Assembly: GCA_036477795.1 (NCBI GenBank)
Contig: JAZGDL010000134.1
Span: 1 to 19,924, forward strand
DNA length: 19,924 bases
Source of the DNA: JAZGDL01 sp036477795
GTDB lineage: Bacteria; Planctomycetota; Phycisphaerae; UBA1845
Reading direction: 5' to 3'
A program made the translations under genes and the position numbers. Positions 1 to 7,600 of this stretch are shown here, one piece after another (position 1 is the stretch's first letter; each line of letters opens with the position of its first letter). The notes beneath the pieces were generated by a model. That model saw only the letters and a program-made list of their open reading frames with translations. It was not told the origin of the DNA and did not search any database.

Positions 1-1692
1 GCGCACGCCCCGTCCGCCGCGACCCTGCTTGCGATAGCCGTCGATGTCGGTGCGTTTGATGTACCCTTCGTGCGACACCGTCACCACCACCGTCTCATCG
101 GGAATGAGCTCCTCGATGCTGAACTCGCCGACCGCATCGGTGATCCGCGTGCGGCGCTCATCACCGTACTTGTCCTTCAGTTCAACGGCGTCGTCGCGGA
201 TCATCTGCATAATGCGGCGTTCGTCAGCAAGGATGGTCTCGTGCCCGTGGATTTCCTCAACAAGCCTGCTGTAATCGGCGGCCAGCTTCTCGATCTCCAG
301 GCCGGTCAAGCGCTGCAACTGCATGGACAGTATCGCCCCGGCCTGCACCGCCGTCAGTCTATGGGCCCGCGAGGTGTAACGATCCACAAACTTCTCCGGC
401 AGCAGGTTGCCAAGGGTGGCCGACTCCGCCAGCCGCAGCTCCCGCTCCATGAGCCGCTGCCTGGCCCGGTCGGGCGATTCCGATGATCTGATAAGCTCGA
501 TGATGGCGTCGATGTCGCCGATGGCCAGAATCAACGCTTCCAATATGTGGGCCTTCTGTCGGGCGCGTCGCAGCAGGAACTCGGTGCGACGCCGGATCAC
601 CTCTCGCCGATGATCGATGTGAAACTCGATGATAGCCTTCAGCGGAAGCGTCTTCGGTTGGCCGCCCACCAGCGCCGTGTTGATGATCGAGAAGTTGGAC
701 TGCAAAGGCGTGTAGCGGAACAGTTGATTGATCACCACCTCCTCGTTGGCGTCGCGCTTGAGATCGACCTCGATCCTGATGTGATGCTTGCGGTCCGAAG
801 CGTCGTTGACCGCGGCTACGTCCTTGATCCTGCCCCCCTTTACCGCGGCGGCGATGCGCTCGGTTATGGTGCAGCGCAACACCTGGTAGGGAATCTCGCT
901 TATCACGATGGTTCGCCTTGACCCGCGCCCCTCCTGGACCGTGTACTTGCCGCGCATGGTGATCGTCCCGCGCCCGGTGCGGTAGGCGTCGACGATGCCC
1001 TGACGACCGCAGATCTCACCTGCGGTGGGAAAGTCAGGCCCTTGGACCACCTTCAGCAACTCCGCAAGGGAGCAATCCGGCTTGTCGATGACCAGTACAA
1101 CGGCGTCGCATATCTCACTTAGATTGTGCGGCGGCATACTGGTGGCCATGCCCACCGCGATTCCCGAGCAGCCGTTCACCAACAGATTCGGCAACTTGCT
1201 GGGCAAGACCACCGGCTCGGTCCGCGTACCGTCGTAGTTGGGCTGGAAATCGACGGTGTCCAACTCCAGATCACCCAGCATCTGTGTGGCGTGGGCGTCC
1301 AGTCGAGCTTCAGTGTAGCGCATGGCCGCCGGCGGATCACCGTCCACCGATCCGAAGTTGCCCTGTCCGTTCACCAACCGGTAGCGCATGTTCCAGTGCT
1401 GCCCCATGCGCACCAGCGTGGGATAGATGACCTGCTCACCGTGGGGGTGGTAGTTACCCGAAGTATCGCCGGCGATCTTGGCACATTTGCGATGCTGTGA
1501 CCGAGGCCCCAGGTTCAGGTCGTTCATAGCCACCAGAATCCGCCGCTGCGACGGCTTGAGCCCGTCGCGCACGTCCGGCAGAGCCCGCGCGGTGATCACG
1601 CTCATGGCGTAGGTCATGTAGGATTCTTGCATCTCCTCCGTTATGGAGAGCGGTTCGGTCGACTCGCCGGGAAATTCCGCCGTATCCGCCAT
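1..1692 (-). CDS. gyrA: DNA gyrase subunit A, N-terminal part (cut by window edge)
   Basis: GyrA is the breakage-reunion subunit of DNA gyrase; with GyrB it introduces negative supercoils in the cytoplasm using ATP. The reading frame runs from an ATG at 1692 off the left edge, giving 564 codons. Visible family hallmarks are the N-terminal stretch ITEEMQESYMTYAMSVI (about residues 17-33), RALPDVRDGLKPSQRR (36-51), YHPHGE (81-86), GQGNFGSVDGD (109-119) and the catalytic tyrosine in AAMRYTEARL, Tyr126 (E. coli Tyr122). At the very end QGRGGRG (556-562) matches the GyrA-box that opens the C-terminal DNA-wrapping domain, which favours GyrA over ParC. A Shine-Dalgarno AAGGAG lies 9 nt before the ATG. 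Oddity: the positions equivalent to E. coli Ser83 and Asp87 are Gln87 and Pro91. The C-terminal domain is outside the window. Confidence 0.97.
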   Translation of the reverse strand, partial: MADTAEFPGESTEPLSITEEMQESYMTYAMSVITARALPDVRDGLKPSQRRILVAMNDLNLGPRSQHRKCAKIAGDTSGNYHPHGEQVIYPTLVRMGQHWNMRYRLVNGQGNFGSVDGDPPAAMRYTEARLDAHATQMLGDLELDTVDFQPNYDGTRTEPVVLPSKLPNLLVNGCSGIAVGMATSMPPHNLSEICDAVVLVIDKPDCSLAELLKVVQGPDFPTAGEICGRQGIVDAYRTGRGTITMRGKYTVQEGRGSRRTIVISEIPYQVLRCTITERIAAAVKGGRIKDVAAVNDASDRKHHIRIEVDLKRDANEEVVINQLFRYTPLQSNFSIINTALVGGQPKTLPLKAIIEFHIDHRREVIRRRTEFLLRRARQKAHILEALILAIGDIDAIIELIRSSESPDRARQRLMERELRLAESATLGNLLPEKFVDRYTSRAHRLTAVQAGAILSMQLQRLTGLEIEKLAADYSRLVEEIHGHETILADERRIMQMIRDDAVELKDKYGDERRTRITDAVGEFSIEELIPDETVVVTVSHEGYIKRTDIDGYRKQGRGGRGVR

Positions 1693-1729
1693 CAAATGTC
1701 TCTCCTTGGAAACACCAAGCTGCCTGTTA

Positions 1730-1785
1730 CGAGCCGCGACCCTGAGGGCGACCAAGGCGGGAGCCCGAAGGGAGCGGTCGGCGCC
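1730..1785. repeat. GC-rich intergenic stem-loop element in the gyrA leader
   Basis: The stretch between the candidate gyrA promoter and the gyrA start contains two small inverted repeats, CCCTGAGGG (about 1740-1748) and CCCGAAGGG (about 1764-1772), framed by GCGACC and GGTCGGCG half-sites that can pair imperfectly. The wording 'GAGCCGCGACC...GGGAGCGGTCG' resembles an interspersed intergenic repeat I recall from other planctomycete genomes. Only one copy is in this window, so dispersal cannot be shown here. No coding sequence is supported between 1693 and 1882. Confidence 0.35.
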
Positions 1786-1806
1786 TGTCGCGAGGCCCAA
1801 GCCCAC

Positions 1807-1834
1807 ATTCTAGCTCATCCACCACCGCTAGCAA
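1807..1834 (-). promoter_or_regulatory. candidate sigma70-like promoter for gyrA
   Basis: On the minus strand TTGCTA (1834-1829) is followed after 16 nt by TAGAAT (1812-1807). The -10 box matches consensus at five of six positions; the -35 is weaker. It would give a leader of roughly 110 nt ahead of gyrA containing the GC-rich stem-loop element. This is motif reading only. Confidence 0.3.
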
Positions 1835-1882
1835 TCATGCTGCAACCGCTACTTCACAGTCGCGGTTCGGATTGGTCACAAA

Positions 1883-3088
1883 TCACAGGTACTTGCTGAC
1901 CAGCACCAGGACCGCCAGGGCGCCGATGATCCACGGGGCTGCGTGGATCGCCGCCACCATGACCGGAACGTAAGGATTGGCTTGAGGTCGAGCCGGTGCC
2001 GTGCTCATCGGCTCCAGATCGCTGAACAGCGATTCGTATGACAGCTCCCGGCAGGATTCGACGGCCTCGACCATGCGATCGGCCGATTCGTAGCGATCCG
2101 AACCGTCCGGGGCGCAGGCCTTTTCGATCACCTTCCCCAACCGCGCCATATTCCAGTTGCTGCTGGAGCCGGCGAAATCACCCGGCAGCTTTGGAAACGT
2201 GCCACGATCGCCGCTGACCAGCATCTCATACAGAACCCGGCCCATCGCGTACACATCGCCGGTCTCGTCCATCCGGCCGTCCGGCGGCATGTAGTCCGGC
2301 GTGCCCACCTGGCTTGGCGTGGCTGTGTTTGAGGTGATCATCCCGATGTCCGCCAGCTTGGGCTGACGATCCACAAAAACGATGTTAGCCGGCTTGATGT
2401 CACGATGGGCCAGCCCCATGTCATGAAGGCGAGCTAGTCCGCGCAGCAGGCGCAGGACCACCTCGATTGCCGTATCCGGGCTCGTCGGACCTTTGGCGAT
2501 CACGCGCTGCAATGTCAACGGCCGGTACGTCTCGGGAAGACGATCACGCACGCAAGTGCGCGTGGCATCGTCGTCGGCCAACTCCATGGTGTAGTACAAC
2601 ACGCTGGCCTGGACGCCGACGTGAAAAATCTGAATCAAGTTGGGATGCCGTTGCACCCGCCGGCAGTACGCTTCCAAGGCAGTCGACTCCCGGCACCGCG
2701 CTTGGGCTGCCCGCAATCGCGAAAGATCGATGGTCTTGAGCGCCCGGTGCATGCCCACACGATCACGCACCGCCCAGACGGTCCCAAACGCCCCGGACCC
2801 GCACAGGCGTACGCGTTCATAATCCGGGATGTCCCACACCCGGCCGCTCTGATCGGGAGCGGATGTCCCCAAACCGATGGTCGACGCTGCCGGATCAGCC
2901 TGCATCGACTGATCGCGCAAGGCCCCACGCAGCACCCGTGAATCCAGATCATCATTTCGCAGACGTTCCAGCAACGACCCACACTCTTGGCATCCGCTAA
3001 CATGCGGCGTAATAACATCGGCACGCTCATCCGAAAGCGCGCCGGCTTCGAACTCGCGAAGAACATCAATGTCCGGGCACGTCGACAC
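1883..3088 (-). CDS. membrane-anchored Ser/Thr protein kinase with N-terminal anti-sigma-like zinc motif
   Basis: A 401-residue Hanks-type kinase. Residues 1-40 contain Cys4, His29, Cys33 and Cys36 (HVSGCQEC), the H-x3-C-x2-C arrangement of zinc-binding anti-sigma domains. The kinase domain covers about 89-350: glycine loop GSGAFGTVW (97-105), VAIK-type lysine Lys118, catalytic loop HRDIKPAN (228-235, Asp230), metal-binding Asp247 in DIG instead of DFG, and GTPDYMPPD (262-270) where the usual APE glutamate is Asp. A single hydrophobic segment at about 378-398 ends the protein, so the catalytic part should face the cytoplasm with a C-terminal tail anchor. The start is GTG at 3088, one base after the stop of the upstream sigma factor gene, implying translational coupling. 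Probable role: sensing or modulating the partner sigma factor. Its substrate cannot be told from sequence. Confidence 0.9.
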   Translation of the reverse strand: MSTCPDIDVLREFEAGALSDERADVITPHVSGCQECGSLLERLRNDDLDSRVLRGALRDQSMQADPAASTIGLGTSAPDQSGRVWDIPDYERVRLCGSGAFGTVWAVRDRVGMHRALKTIDLSRLRAAQARCRESTALEAYCRRVQRHPNLIQIFHVGVQASVLYYTMELADDDATRTCVRDRLPETYRPLTLQRVIAKGPTSPDTAIEVVLRLLRGLARLHDMGLAHRDIKPANIVFVDRQPKLADIGMITSNTATPSQVGTPDYMPPDGRMDETGDVYAMGRVLYEMLVSGDRGTFPKLPGDFAGSSSNWNMARLGKVIEKACAPDGSDRYESADRMVEAVESCRELSYESLFSDLEPMSTAPARPQANPYVPVMVAAIHAAPWIIGALAVLVLVSKYL

Positions 3089-3089
3089 C

Positions 3090-3660
3090 TCAGACCATCC
3101 CGTCAGCCAGCGAATCCCAGTACTTCTTGATCCGGCCCATGACCCGGTGTTTAGCCACGTAAACCTGATTCGGCGTCATGCCGAGCTTCTCGGCTATGTC
3201 CGCCACGGAGTGCTCCTGGATCACATACATCTCGAACGCGTTGTAGGTCACTGCGGCTACGTCGCTCCGCACCTGGTTCAGGCAGTAGAGCAGGTGCGTT
3301 CGGTTCCACTGCCGCTCCCAGATCAGCGCCGGATTGCCTTCCCGCGTTTCCTCCTTATCGAAATCGCCGGTCAGAGCTCCCTGCTCGAGCCGCCGCTTGC
3401 GAAGCTGATCGTTCACCTTGTGATCGATCATTCCGTGCAGCCAACCCCGGAAGCTGGACCGCCGCTGAAACCCCTGAATCCCCGTCACCAGGGCAGCCAT
3501 GCACTGCTGCGCGATCTCCTCCGCCGCGTCATCGCTAAGCCCCCGGGCTTGGGCATAGCGCACCAGCAGCGGCCGATACAGCCCGTCGAACTCCTCCCAG
3601 GAGGCCTCGTCCCCCAGGTCCTTAACCCGCCGCAACAAGCTCGACCGAGTTTCACTCATC
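3090..3660 (-). CDS. ECF-type RNA polymerase sigma factor
   Basis: A 189-residue sigma70-family protein with the two-domain ECF layout. Region 2 spans about residues 20-92: WEEFDGLYRPLLVRYA, a DDAAEEIAQQCM helix, then FRGWLHGMIDHKVND with a basic RKRR end. Region 4 spans about 120-182, with the helix-turn-helix around SVADIAEKLGMTPNQVYVAK (151-170). It should recruit RNA polymerase to a dedicated promoter set. The ATG at 3660 is chosen because the family usually begins M-x-x-T-R-x-S-L-L; a GTG at 3680 would add seven residues and cannot be excluded, and neither start has an ideal ribosome binding site. The kinase gene follows after one base. Links between ECF factors and Ser/Thr kinases are known from Planctomycetes; that this kinase controls this sigma factor is inference. 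Confidence 0.9.
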
Positions 3661-3774
3661 CCTACCGGCAGCCCCTTCACAACCCATCAATTCGGAACCA
3701 TCAATACCTCGCCCATTTTACGCGCACCGTCGGACAAAGGCACGTAGGCACGTAGGGGGGGGTGCCCGACGATC

Positions 3775-3830
3775 AATCGTCAATCGTCGAGCCCCAATCC
3801 CCAATTCGCAATTCGCAATCCGCAATCCTC
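3775..3830. repeat. heptanucleotide repeat array, AATYNNC type
   Basis: Eight consecutive 7-nt units: AATCGTC twice, GAGCCCC, AATCCCC, AATTCGC twice, AATCCGC, AATCCTC. Seven of eight begin AAT and the register never slips. It is flanked on the left by a doubled GGCACGTA word and a G run. It is non-coding, since a period of 7 breaks every frame. Confidence 0.85.
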
Positions 3831-3843
3831 CACCCCGCCCCCG

Positions 3844-3869
3844 CTCGAAGTGACTTTGTCGTTTGGTAG
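3844..3869. repeat. dispersed repeat, copy 1 (inverted relative to 8802-8826)
   Basis: The 18-nt core at 3849-3866 is the exact reverse complement of 8805-8822 (CCAAACGACAAAGTCACT in that orientation). Similarity extends a few bases on each side with isolated mismatches. Both copies lie in spacers flanking the Cys-rich gene. Confidence 0.7.
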
Positions 3870-3912
3870 GCGTGGGCAACAGAAAAGCCCGTCAACCGGT
3901 GTCTTTGCCCTA

Positions 3913-3933
3913 ATCGCGAGGTTTCTTCGCGAT
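3913..3933. promoter_or_regulatory. palindrome ATCGCGA-N7-TCGCGAT upstream of a candidate promoter
   Basis: A perfect 7-bp inverted repeat with a GGTTTCT loop, ending 5 nt before the first of two TTGACA boxes. Its position suits an operator for a dimeric regulator, but it could equally be a small RNA hairpin or chance. Confidence 0.3.
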
Positions 3934-3938
3934 AGACC

Positions 3939-3977
3939 TTGACAGCGTTGACATCACTGCCGGCGGCGCGGTATATT
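3939..3977 (+). promoter_or_regulatory. candidate sigma70-like promoter for the Cys-rich gene
   Basis: Two TTGACA boxes occur at 3939-3944 and 3948-3953. The second lies 18 nt before TATATT (3972-3977), a five-of-six match to the -10 consensus. It is the best-looking promoter in this spacer, yet it lies about 700 nt upstream of the chosen start, implying a long leader or an unrecognised transcript. Confidence 0.35.
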
Positions 3978-4672
3978 TCAAATTCAGCAATTGTCGCACA
4001 TGGGACCGGTCGAGCGCATCGAGGTGATCATACCGATGATGTAGGCCGCAATTCTATGTGGCGGCGTTGTTGTGTATTTCGAGTCTCGCCCGGGGTTTGG
4101 GCTCATCTTGGATTCCCCGGCGGACAGGAAGGCTTCCCGCGGAGGCGGCAAGCAGGCGCAGCTAACCTCTTCGATTTCTCGCGCCCCGTTAACAGGCCCC
4201 GATCCTCCGCGGTTCTGAACCGCGTTTTGGGACGCAGGTCGTCTATCGCCGCCGGAGGCGAAGGAAATGGCCGAGCGAAGAAACATCTCGAAGCGGTACG
4301 CACCGCGATGCGACACCGATCAGACGTCGGTCTCCGAGACCGATCCGAGCCCAGAGCGCAAGCGACGGGTTTTGGCCCCACGCGTTCACGCTCGCGAGTC
4401 GGTGGGAGTTACGACGGAAACAGGTTACTGTCCCCTATTAACCATTGATCCTCTCTTATCGTTTTCCCTCTCACGGCCGGGCCCCGCCGGCGTAGCCGAG
4501 CGAAACGTGGGCCGGGTTCAGTTTCTGGCGGGCCCCGAAACACGATGGGGCGGAAAACAACATGAGCACAAAAAAAGAGGATGGAAAAGCTAGTGTGAAG
4601 TATTTGACTTCGCCTGGCATGGAACAGTCGTGCGAAGCAGACCAATTCAACAGGAAAGGAAGGCAAAGAACG

Positions 4673-7600
4673 ATGAAGACACGTAATGTGTTGATTGCCC
4701 TGCTGGCCGTGGGGATGTTTTCAGTGCCGACGCTGGGCCAGATTGATAACAACGGGAGCTGCGTCCTGGTAGCCAAAGACGTGGATTTCCAGGCGGAGCT
4801 GTGGGATCTTTGGTCGTGCGCGCCGAACGATCCCGTTTTGGACTTCAACCGGATCGACATCGCGGTTGGGACAGACGACCAGCTCTTTGAACTGAGCCAG
4901 GCGCGCTTTGTTTGCCTGGCCACAAATGAGAAGGTGCCAGGCGTGTTCAAGGACCACAAGAAGTTGGGGGGGGTTTGCGCGGATGGCTCGGCGTGCGACG
5001 TCGCCCTGCAGAATTGCGCGGATGGGTCGGTGTGTGTCGAAGTGAACCACGAGGTGTGGAGCGGGGACTTCATAGGAAACTGCAAGGGGAAGGTCGATGC
5101 CTATCTGCAAGCTGCCGTTCCAACCGACCCCAATCCTTTTATCAAGGAAGTCTCCTTCACCCACACAGGCCCCGCAAAAGTCCCGACCGTGGACGGCTCC
5201 ACCAAGGGCGACCCCTACGGCGCCGCCGTGTCAGTACAGCAGGTCCAGACGGACTTCGGCGACAATCAGAGCGAGTTGGATGCCGCTTACTGCACGCTTA
5301 AGGCTGGCCGCCTGTACTTGGCGCTGACCGGCAACATCGAGGACAACTTCAACAAGCTGGAGATCATCATCGACTCCAGGCCAGCGGGTGAGAACGCTTA
5401 CAGCGGCGTGCCCGGCAATGACGGCACCGACGTCATGGGCCCTGCGGGCGGAGGGAGCTTGGTGTTCGACGCGGGGTTCGAAGCCGACTACCACGTCATC
5501 GTCCGTCGCGGCTTCGACGGGGCTATCGACAGGTTTGACCTGGATATCGCGCAACTGGGCAGCCCGAACTTCTCGTTTCATGGGGACATCTTCGGCGGTC
5601 TTAAAGAGGGCTGCGGTACGACCGGCGTGGGGCCGGCGAACGGCAACCCGATCGAGGTGTGCTACGACAATAGTAACCTCGCCGGCGTTATAGGTGGCTG
5701 CGACCCCGCGGTTAAGGCGGATGCGTTGGCCGTCCAGACCGGCGTCGAGCTGAGCATCGCTCTAAAGGACCTCGGCTACAAGGGCGGTGACATTAAGGTA
5801 TTGGCGTTCGTGAACGGCGGCGGCCACGACTTCGCGTCAAACCAGTTCCTGGGACCGCTGACGCCCTCGCAGTGTAATCTCGGTGGCGATGGGGCTGGCA
5901 ACTTCATCGGCGGCCCCATCACCTTTGATCTGAACGACTTTGCCGGCACCCAGTACTTCACCTGTCCGGCGGCGGCTTGCGAATCGGACGCCAAGTGTCC
6001 GGGCAAGTGCACCTTCTGCGATCCGGCGACCGGCACCTGCCAGCATATCCCGAACTGCTGCGACAAGGACGACCAGTGTCCGGACAAGTGCATGGTGTGC
6101 AACCTGGCGACTAACGCGTGCGTGAAGATGCCAGGCTGCTGTACCGGGAACGCCCAGTGTCCGGGCAAGTGCATGGTCTGCAACCTGGCGGCTAACGCGT
6201 GCGTGAAGACGCCGGGCTGCTGCACCGGGAACGCCCAGTGTCCGGGCAAGTGCATGGTCTGCAACCTGGCGACTAACGCGTGCGTGAAGCTGCCGGGCTG
6301 CTGCACCGTGGACGCCCAGTGTCCGGGCAAGTGCCAGGTCTGCGACCTGGCGACTAACGCGTGCGTGAAGCGGCCGGGCTGCTGCACCGCGGACGCCCAG
6401 TGTGGCAAGTGCGAGACGTGTAATCTGGTGACGAACACCTGCGTTAAGACCGTGCCCAACTGCTGCGACGGGAACGCCCAATGCGGCAAGTGCGAGACGT
6501 GTAATCTCGCAAACAACACCTGCGTTAAGAGCGTGCCCAACTGCTGCACCTCGGACGCCCAGTGTCCCAACAAGTGCGAGGTGTGCGACCTGCTAAGCAA
6601 CAGCTGCGTCCTGGCGCAGGAGGGCTGCTGCGTGGACAACCTTGACTGCGGCAAGTGCGAGACGTGTGAGCCCACGCCCGATCCCAATGTGAACAAGTGC
6701 GTCAAGAGCGCGCCCAACTGCTGCACCTCGGACGCCCAGTGTCCGGATAAGTGCGAATTCTGCAACCTGGGCACGAACACCTGCGCCCCGATCGCGGGCT
6801 GCTGCGAAACCGATGGCGATTGCCCGGCAAAGTGCGAGCTCTGCGATTTTGCGACGAACACGTGTTTCAAGGTGCCGCCCGAAATTTGCTGCGACTCGGA
6901 CGATCAGTGCGTCAAGTGCGACGAGGCCTGCGATCTTGCGACGAACACGTGTATCAAGGTGTCGCCGCCCGAATTCTGCTGCGTTGCGGACGCCGACTGC
7001 ATCCCGTTGTTTGGGGAGAAGTGCGCCTTCTGCGATCTGGCGACCAACGAGTGCGAGAAGGCCGCCGGCTGCTGCGACTCGGACGATCAGTGCGGCAAGT
7101 GCGAGCTCTGCGATTTTGAGGCGAACACATGTTTCAAGGTCGGCCCGCCCTGCTGCGCCTCGGACGATCAGTGCGTCAAGTGCGACGAGGCCTGCGATCT
7201 TGCGACGAACACGTGCGTCAAGGTGTCGCCGCCCGAATTCTGCTGCGTTTCGGACGCAGACTGTATCCCGTTGTTTGGGGAGAAGTGCGCGTTCTGCGAT
7301 CTGGCGACCAACGAGTGCCAGAAAGCCGTCGGCTGCTGCGACTCGGACGATCAGTGCGGCAAGTGCGAGCTCTGCGATTTTGAGACGAACACGTGCTTCA
7401 AGGTCGGGCCGCCCTGCTGTGCGTCGGACGCTCAGTGTCCCGACAAGTGCGAGGTCTGCAACCTGGCGGCTAACGCGTGTGTGAAGCTGCCGGGCTGCTG
7501 CACCGGGGACGCCCAGTGTCCGGGCAAGTGCATGATCTGCGACCTGGGGGCTAACGAGTGCGTGAAGCTGCCGGGCTGCTGCACCACGGACGATCAGTGC

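Larger units (their letters stand above)
3661..4672. other. gene-free region of about 1 kb between the divergent sigma operon and the Cys-rich gene
   Basis: No open frame here shows a recognisable protein; the longest (3939-4448, plus) is arginine-rich and looks like GC-biased noise. The region holds the heptad array at 3775-3830, an 18-nt word at 3849-3866 that recurs inverted at 8805-8822, a 7-bp palindrome at 3913-3933, a candidate promoter at 3939-3977, and a segment at 4417-4440 (GGTTACTGTCCCC) resembling flanks of REP-type palindromes in other bacteria. If the promoter is real, most of this region is an unusually long 5' leader of the gene at 4673. Confidence 0.6.

Noticed and set aside
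70..1500. Plus-strand open frames opposite gyrA
   Set aside because: The minus strand has an unbroken GyrA reading frame with catalytic and box motifs, so the plus-strand frames are shadows.
3939..4448. 169-codon plus-strand frame in the long spacer
   Set aside because: No ribosome binding site, no recognisable domain, arginine-rich composition, and overlapping open frames on the other strand.
4562..4672. Upstream start of the Cys-rich gene at ATG 4562
   Set aside because: It would bury the signal peptide 37 residues inside the protein, and a better ribosome binding site precedes the ATG at 4673.
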